DNA from: Hermatobates lingyangjiaoensis
Lineage: Eukaryota; Arthropoda; Insecta; Hemiptera; Hermatobatidae
NCBI GenBank assembly: GCA_026182355.1
Contig: JAPFBL010001005.1
Coordinates: 1-64,000 of the forward strand
Direction: 5' to 3'
Length of the DNA stretch: 64,000 nucleotides
The translations under genes were made by a program, and so were the position numbers. Shown here piece after piece: positions 52,001 through 61,000 of this stretch (positions are counted from its first letter, which is position 1; every line of letters begins with the position of its first letter). The notes beneath the pieces are model-generated. The model saw only the letters and a list, made by a program, of their open reading frames with translations, ran no database searches and had not been told where the DNA came from.

Positions 52001-55000
52001 TGCCTCGTTAGGTTGCATGGATGTCCTAATTATCCATGCAACCTAATGATGCCCAGTTAGGTTGCATGGATTTCCTAATTATCCATGCAACTTAATAATG
52101 CCCAGTTAGGTTGCATGGATGTCCTAATTATCCATGAAACCTAATGATGCCCAGTTAGGTTGCATGGATGTCCTAATTATCCATGCGACCTAATGGTCGC
52201 ATTTTAAGTAACAAAATAAAACTAAAATAAAATACACAATAAGTAACCACTCTTACTGAACTATTTTTAGAGCCATATATGGTAGTCGTAAACACAACTT
52301 CAAACCGAAATTTCGATAATATATTTCCATTTTCAAGGCTACAAGAAAAATATCTATTACAGTTAAAAAAAAACAAAACAGTCGAAAACAATGAAAAAAA
52401 TCTGGAGTGGCCTACACTCTACTTTACTATAAGTAACTCAATGTCAAATTTCTTGTGTATATAAAACATAACGTATCATTTAAGCATAACATAAATATCT
52501 AAATGGGATATAATTATTAGCATTGCATTCGTGAGGTAGTACAGATAGTGATTGAAGGACATATCAATTTATAAGCTTATTTTTGTACATCACAAATAAT
52601 TTATTATTTGCAAATAATTTCATTAGTATAACTACAGCAGTAATATCATTTTTGAAAAACCAATGTGAACATTTCTTGAAACGAAATATTATCCTACAAG
52701 AGAACATGGCTATTGTTCAAATAGCCAGTAGATTTCTTACATCGTTTACTTAACATCCTTCTACATTGAATATTAATGTAAAATTTTCAAATTTAAAACA
52801 GTAAAATACCCTTTTTTTCTCTGAAAAACATCTTAAACAGCGAAGAAAATGTTGTTTTAAGGTGATTTGTTAATTAAAGATGTACGATAATTACAGTTAT
52901 TAATCTCTAAACGAAACATTTATATTTTGAATTATCTTTTACATTTTTGGTTTTTAACAGAATTATTATACTGGGAATTTTATGGCTTCTTAGTATTTAA
53001 TAAGATCATTTTCCTTCCCCTTTGTCAAATAACATATATACGATTTTTTTTTTAATGAGTGTTATCATTTACCTGCACAATATTATTCCTCTTACATCTC
53101 TTATAAGTCAATAATATATTTTCATTTTTCCATTAGAAACATCAATTTTATCTCAGTGGATTCGCTCAAAAAATTTCTAAGTCAATGTAAACAATGTAAA
53201 AAAATACAAAAAATTCGACAAGTATAGCAGGTGATCTCTTAGTCTAGGGTAAACAAAGAGTTTTTATATCGTTACTAGCAAACGTACCCGTCTTTGACGG
53301 AATCAAAAATTCTATTATACTTGGTATTCCAAAATATCAATTATAGTATTATACTAATACTACAATTAGAAGTTATAGAATAGTAGAAAATACCATTATT
53401 AGTACAGTGCTAAAAAAAAGCCTCTGTATACAAAGATTAGATTTTAAGTTAGACATACACAAATCTACAATCAATGTTTCAGCTTTATATGTCTTATGGT
53501 AGCAATATTTTGTGGACAAACCGACAGACAGAAATTATTCTAAGGGTACATGTGGCTACTCTGAAGTATGAAACGTAAAGAAAACTTGAAATGAGTTAGT
53601 TCTAATTAACGTGCTCCCAGTCAAAAGCTAGCACGCAAGCCACTGAGCTACTCTGGTTCCATACCTTACTTTATTACCAGTGTTTATATTACGCAAATAT
53701 TAAATTAAAAAAAATATTTTTGTTGTGTTTATTTATAATACATTTGCACTACTGTCATCGGCGAGCAAGCAAGCTACTGGCAACCCTGGCTAGATCCCTT
53801 TACTTTATTACCATCTTTTATATTATCCACATTTTAAATTCAAAAAAATATTTGTTTGTTACATTTATTTATAATACATTTGCACTACTGTCATCGGCGA
53901 TCACGCAAGCCACTGGGCTACTCTGGTCCCATACCTTACATTATTACCCCTGTATTTATTAAGCAAATATTAAATTAAAAAAAAGTTGACAGTTATATAT
54001 AATACATAGCAAACGTACCCGTCTTTGACGGAATCAGAAGTTCCTGTTTTGGTTTATTGCCGTGTGCCTATTGCCTTTCGGCTATACCACGGAGGAATCA
54101 GAAGTTCCGTCATTTTTGGTATTTCAAAATGTCATTAGAAATTATAGAATAGTAGAAAATACCATTATTACTACAGTGTTAAACAAATGCCTCCAGCTTA
54201 TACACTACATTAGCTGTCTGTCCTTCAGGTTCATGGTAGAAGAAAGAGTTGAAACCTCTGACCGTTGAGCATGTAAACTACATTTGACCATGTGAGAAAA
54301 ACTTGGTTTCGCTACCTTGTATTCCTGCGTTAGATGAAGTCTCCCTTTGCGACTTAGTTAACGTCATTGCGAAATAGACTCTGACCGGACTTTGCAATCA
54401 TTTCAACGTAAACAGACAGTGGCTCGGAATCAATGGTATGTGAAGTATACACACAGACTCCCCAATACCACATCCAGTCATTATGTCCGCCTCTATGGCA
54501 TATCTGTGTAGAGCACGAACTCAGAGTCGTGTCCCGTTGCACAGTTTTGGGGCACTCATGTTTCGTAACATGAAATTTGTTACTGCTACTAAATTGTAGC
54601 ATGATTGGTGCTCTACTTTAAGTTTTTACTCATGAGCAGGCAGTCCAGGAGAAATAAATTCAGAGTCAAGAAATTCAATTAGATAATGAACTGCTTCTTC
54701 GTCACTAATCCAATCTCTTTACTGACTTGTAAGTTCTTTCCTCGGCTTCATATAGCGTAAGAACTTGTTTGTTGATTTTTCCTCCCTGTTCATATTAAGA
54801 GTTGAGAATTGCTCGTTTACAAAACATTTATTCTCAATAGATAGTACATTCTTAACTCTGTGAAACACCATTTCAATGATGTCAAATACGCAATATATTC
54901 ATATGCTCAATTGAAATTAAAATCAACTAACAATACCTACTTGCCACACCTGTGTATTTTCAAAACAAACTTGTCTGTGAAGTTAGGAAAATACAGCTAA

Positions 55001-58000
55001 AAGCCCCATAACTTCGCTTCTGTACTGAATTAATAATCTATTTAGAGCCCATATTTTAAGTTAGGCACACACAAATCCAGTGTCAATGTTTCAGCTCGCT
55101 ATGTCTTATGGTGGCTGAGTTTACTTGTGACAAACATTTTTGCGTTAAACGTCCATAACTTCACTTCTACGTTGAATTTCCAATCAATTCATAGCCTATA
55201 TTTTAAGTTAGACCTACACAAATCTACTGTAAAAGTTTCAGCTTTATATGTCTTATGGTAGCTGAGTTTACCTGTGACAAAGTTTTGCGGACAAACCGAC
55301 AAACCGACAAACCGACAAACCGACAGAAATTTTTCTAAGGGTGGATTCGGTTTCTCCAATGTATGAAACGTAAAGAAAACTTGAAATGAGTCAGTTCTAA
55401 GCAATGTACAGACAAAATCATTATTTTATTTATAAAGATTGCTCTTTTCCGTAATTGAAACTTCATGATTTTCTTTTTATGAATTGCTAATTTTTTGTTC
55501 CATTTTTGGTCAAATTTTCATAATTTTTTAACGAGCCATTTAGCGTCAAAAAAACATTTTCTGAAAACACAAATCGTACTCTAACGCCCCTTTAGCAAAT
55601 GTAATTTTAGAAAAAAATATCTCAACTCATTGTCCATATAATGTTCTATTTATAGGCATAGTTTCATTTTGATCCGTCAAACAGTATGGCTTGTATCGCT
55701 CTCACAAGGTTTGAGATTGAATTATAAGTCAAAATTTTTACATTTTATTGAAAAAAAAATATTTCCTGTTGTTTTAAAATTCTGAATATATTTTTCGTTT
55801 GTTCCATTTGTAACCTCAAAGATAATGTCAAAATTTCAAAACTCTAGGGTTATCAGTTTAGGAGAAATAAATGTTTTAAAAAAAACGGTTTTTGGCAAAA
55901 AAAGTGACTTTCCCATCATGCATAATTCTTCCCAAACAATAGGGATCTTCGTCTAATTGGGGCCCATTTTTGTGTAAAATATCAACTTGATCCATCAAAG
56001 ATTCTGGACCGTAGCGTGGTAACAAGCAATGCTAACACACGCACCCACCCACCCACCCACCCACACACACACAGACATCATCGTAAAAACTTCATAAAAC
56101 GACTTCTGGGACCTCAAAACATGTAATTCCGTCAAAATCTCGAGATCGAATTTTTTCACGATCACTATACTTTACTTATAGTAAAGTAATAAAAATTGTT
56201 TTATTCTTTTTATTTTGTTAACTAGAATATATTTAAATATTGTTATTGGGTTAGTTCCACTGAGGTTAGTAATATTAGAATTATTATTAATAATGTCCGT
56301 CATACATGGTGAAGTTTCTGTAGAGCTCGACCGGTTTCGGGGTCCGTCTAGTTCCCATCTTCAAGAGCAATTGACTGTATTTTATTTTGTCTTTCAACCT
56401 ACCTTAACTTGTTATCAACATATTGTGGAATCAGTGTTGTCTGTGTAGTTAAATTTTGGTTTGCATGTTTGTTTAATTGTTACATTTTTTTTTCTTTTAT
56501 TTCTTATTTCATTATCTATTTCCAAGTTCTTTGTGTCTTCGTTTGACTGCTAGTAGAGGTTTTGTTATAATGTCTGTTTGTCTGTTCATTTATTTTGTGT
56601 TCTCGATCATTTTATATTTATATTTCTTCTTTAAATGTTCATTCGTTGTTCCTTTTTGTTCTGTCCATAGTAGGTCCATTGTGTTTTCCATGTTGTCTCA
56701 GTTATGTCCACATTTCTTTAGCTGATGTCCGTAGCTTGATTTATTTGTATTATTAGTGCAGTCCTTAATGTGTTCTTTGCAAGAAGATAGGTGTTAAGGT
56801 AGGTTACAAGAAAAAATCAAATACAGTCAGTTGCTCTTGAAGATGGGAACCAGACGGATCCAAAACCGGTCGAGCTCTTCATAAACATTACCAGATATGA
56901 CGAATATTATTTACTAATAATTCTAATTGAACAGATTTGATTATTTCTTATAGTCTTGAAAATGAAAATATAAATTTTCGAAACGTGGAATTAAATAGAC
57001 AAGTTACTGATAAGAGAACAAAAATGTTCACCAACAGAGGTTTTTTAGTGTGTATAATTTTTATTTTTTTTTTAAAATATGATATTAACATGTAAAATAC
57101 CTCCAGTTCTTCGTCTATGGGTTCTGGATCTGCTCCTCCTATTCTTTCTAGAGGCTCTTCAAGCAGCTTTTCTGAAAACAAAACTTATATTATAATACCA
57201 GCAGACCATTTATAGGTATTTCACGAAAATTCAGAGATGATACAAAATATTGAAAAATTATCAAATAGGTGTACAACTATACAAAGAAAAACTTGCTTAG
57301 GTCATTTAGAAAATGATTTACTCATTCTGAGGTAAAATGGATAAACCAACAAAAGTCTCCACACAAATGAAGTTTTATTCAACGCGTTTCGAACACTTTG
57401 TGTTCATCATCAGGAAGACACTATAATACAAATTATATCTAATTAGTTACAAAAATTAGAGTGAAATAATAAAATTCAATTACGAGAATTAAAGACATAC
57501 CCAAGGATGTGGTACTGACGGGTTGGTCCAGTGAACACAACTAGTAGGAAACAGATCCGTTGCGAAAGAGTGGGGACAGGCATTTAGGAGATAAGGTGAC
57601 AAAGGTGTCGGGTATGCTTGAAAACCGTTAACTGAGATAAAGAAGGCCAGAACCACTAATTTAGAGGAAAGAAACTTTTTTTTTTTATTTTGTAATTTAT
57701 TCTTTGTGATCTTAGGAACAGTTTAAGAAATTTTGGACACCCTGGAATTTGATCATTAAGACATAGAGAGGCAGAAGGATTATTAATGACGGCCTTGTTT
57801 ATTTGAAAAGCTTCCAAATTACAAATTTCTTTAAACTTTCTATTTGCATGTAGGATGGTAAGGTTCAAGATTGGATCAAAGCTGTGATTTTGTGTGACAA
57901 GGTGTTTCGCAAAATGTGAAAAAAATTCTTTATTATTCTTCGTTGGTTTATCCATTTTACCTCAGAATGAGTAAATACTACACAATTACGGATTGCACAA

Positions 58001-61000
58001 CTAATGATTTAGAAAATGATTTAGTTTTAATTCTGGGGAAAGCCTTGGGTTGGTAGGCCGGGGTTCGATCCCCACCTGGACCTTGATTTATTCACGCAGG
58101 AGGTAAATAAATCTGAGTATGTCGTCCCTGGGAGAGGACGTTAAGCTTGTTTTGGTATTACTTCGAGTTCCCAGCTTATTTAGCCATACCGCTGATAATA
58201 ACAACAAAACAGACTGATGCCTTTTTTTTTTACGTGAAAGCACTTTCGCCGCATCTTGAGAGCAACAAGCTCTAGCCGAGGATAGAGGCAAACTAAAGCC
58301 TCGGAGATACACCAGAGGTGGTCTACGCGGAGGAGAGCTTCCATGACCCTTGTATCACATAAATGAAAAATTAAATCCTACAAAAAAAAAGACACAAAAT
58401 ATCCTGATAAAAAAAAAAGAAAACATATGAATACATTTCAAACCAACCGTTTTTAATACACATCCATCCATACATAAAAAAAAAGTCAATAAAAAGTACT
58501 TAGAAACCTCAAAACATGTAAATCCTACAAAAACTCCAAAAACCGAAGTTTTGGAAATTTAGCATTTTTATGGTTACCAGAAAAAAAATTGCTTTTCCAT
58601 AAATATAATAGGCTTCCTAGCAAAAAAAAAACCTGGTCCTAATGTCTAATTCATATAATACCTTGAATTCAAAGAATACTCTACAGGTTGTAAAAAACTT
58701 CATTTATAAGGTGGAATTAGGTCTAGCATGAATGTATAATGATGCATAATAAAACTATAATCTAGATTAGTTCTCAATGGGGGTGAAATTCACCCCCAAG
58801 GGATGAATTTTGGGTTTTCAGGGGGTGAATTGTTATTACTGTAAGTTTACAGAGTGAAGAAAACTACTAAAGGTTTTTAATTATAAATTTTAAAAAAAAT
58901 ACTATTTTGGTTGAATTAATATTTTATATATCCAACAATAAAAGAAATTAGCATTTAATTTTTAATAATCTATTATAAACATAATTAATGTAACGTAAAC
59001 GTGTATATAATTCTAAAGTAGTACAATCAGTTATTATGTGGTATTTACTCACTGTAGGGTAAAACGCTAATGAAATAGTCTCCACATATAAAAATTTATG
59101 ATATAAACAACGCGTTTCGAACACGAAATGTTCTTCCTCAAGCATTAACTAAAAAATATAATGTCATCAGAGAGTTATCTATAGTACAAAATAAAAATAA
59201 AATAAAATAAGGAAGAGAGTACGAACCTAAGGGTGAGTGTCTGTGGTACAACTGACTGGGATGGACGTGGGTGAAGATATGGGGTCCTTCCTATTCCCAG
59301 TAAGTTGTACCACAGACACTCACCCTTAGGTTCGTATTCACTTCCTTATTTAATTTTTATTTTGTACTATAGATAACTCCCTGATGACATTATATTTTTT
59401 AGTTAATGCCTGAGGAAGAACACTACGTGTTCGAACGCATTGTTTATATAATTAAATTTTTATATGTGGAGACTATTTCATTAGCTTTTTACCCTTCAAA
59501 GTGTATATAATACTTTGAAAGAAGAGGGGGTCAGGGGAATGGCATTATGGGAAATAGCGAGAGGGTTGAATGGGGATAGGAAGACAGAGAACCTCCTGAT
59601 CTTTGGGGGGGGGGGGGGGGGGGGGGATTTTGAACTCAAAATAAATGTCCATGCCTTATGACTAGGTTGCCTAACTAGGGATCTTCCTATTGCTCCGAAA
59701 TATCATTCGTACCCAGTGTAACCGTTTCGCGATGTAAATATACTGTTGCGCGAATAGTATCGAGTTGCCCGCCTCCGCGTGGTCCACCTTGGGCGTCGCC
59801 ATGTGAACATGGGACGGCTAAAGGGCAAATCGTAAAAAGACAACCTGACTTGATTTAAAAACGATATGGCCTGAAATATGGCTTGGTGCGTATAAAGGTC
59901 AACACAGGTATGCCAGAAATACCGAGCCTCATTCCTCGAGTACGTGTATGACATAGAAAGAATGAAAAGAGTGCTTGCATTCCCGGCAGTGACCCACGAG
60001 AGTCGAGTAAAATGAAAGCTCCCCCCCCCCCTCCGGCCTTTTTTTTCCCTGCTGGTAAGGTTAAAAGTTAAGTATCAGGCAAATTATTTTTTTTTTTCTC
60101 GATTTGAGTACGCTGACCTGATACTGATGCGTGAAGTAAGTCTTGATGCGCGACGTAGTATCGTGCAGGCCCGCCTCCGCGTGGTCACCTCAGGCACTTT
60201 GGAGTAATCTAAAGTGGCTAAAGGACAGCACGTTAAACTAGTCGGCCTGATTTGATTTTTGGTGGTTATATGGCCATTATACATAATACAGGTTATGTAT
60301 TATTATACATAAAGTAAAATGTATAATGTATAAGACAAAATCTGACCTAGTTATGTTACATGGGATCTTCTTTTTGCTCCGAAATATCATTCGTACCCAG
60401 TGTAACTGTTTCGCGAAGTAAATATACTGTTGCGCGAATAGTACCGAGTTGCCCGCCTCCGCGTGGTCAACCTTGGGCGTCGCCATGTGAACATGGGGCG
60501 GCTAAAGGGCAAATCGTAAAAAGACAACCTGACTTGATTTAAAAACGATATGGCCTGAAATATGGCTTGGTGCGTATAAAGGTCAACACAGGTTATATGG
60601 CCGAAAGGCTTAGGAACACATATAAAGTCAAAACAGGTATGCCAGAAATGTCGATATTCATAGAGACCACAGGTTAGAATCAATCGACCAGTTTGCTAAT
60701 AAACTAGTGACCAGTGAGGGCAATAAATTCCTAAACCATCCACAACTTCCTTATACAGAGCCTATTTCCAAGAATTACTCCAACATTTCCATCATATTAA
60801 GTTGCTGTTTAAATAGGAAACCAAATACTTTCTACACTGAAACGTCTTTCACGACTCAGTCACTTGTAACTAAAATACCTAACGACCACGAAATACAGCA
60901 AACTGATAAACTAAACAAAACACCATAGACATTATGTCAGGAGCTATGTAAGCAGTTATTATCTGGTATTTACACATTTGTTAGGAAAGATACATAAGTT

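Larger units (their letters stand above)
52250..56200 (+). mobile_element. Unclassified dispersed element interrupted by a 2.15-kb insertion
   Basis: 52390-53280 and 55440-56200 together are collinear with the reverse complement of 44741-45740, so 53281-55440 is an insertion. The right end 56095-56190 is the single-copy version of the 98-bp unit at 5.0-5.65 kb ('ACGACTTCTGGGACCTCAAA'). A (CCCA)n/(CA)n run lies at about 56040-56072. 52290-52340 is a PLE-like core fragment. Confidence 0.6.

Noticed and set aside
58088..58312. Minus-strand 74-codon frame
   Set aside because: Part of it is SINE antisense and the rest is unmatched. No splice sites fit SARNP phase.
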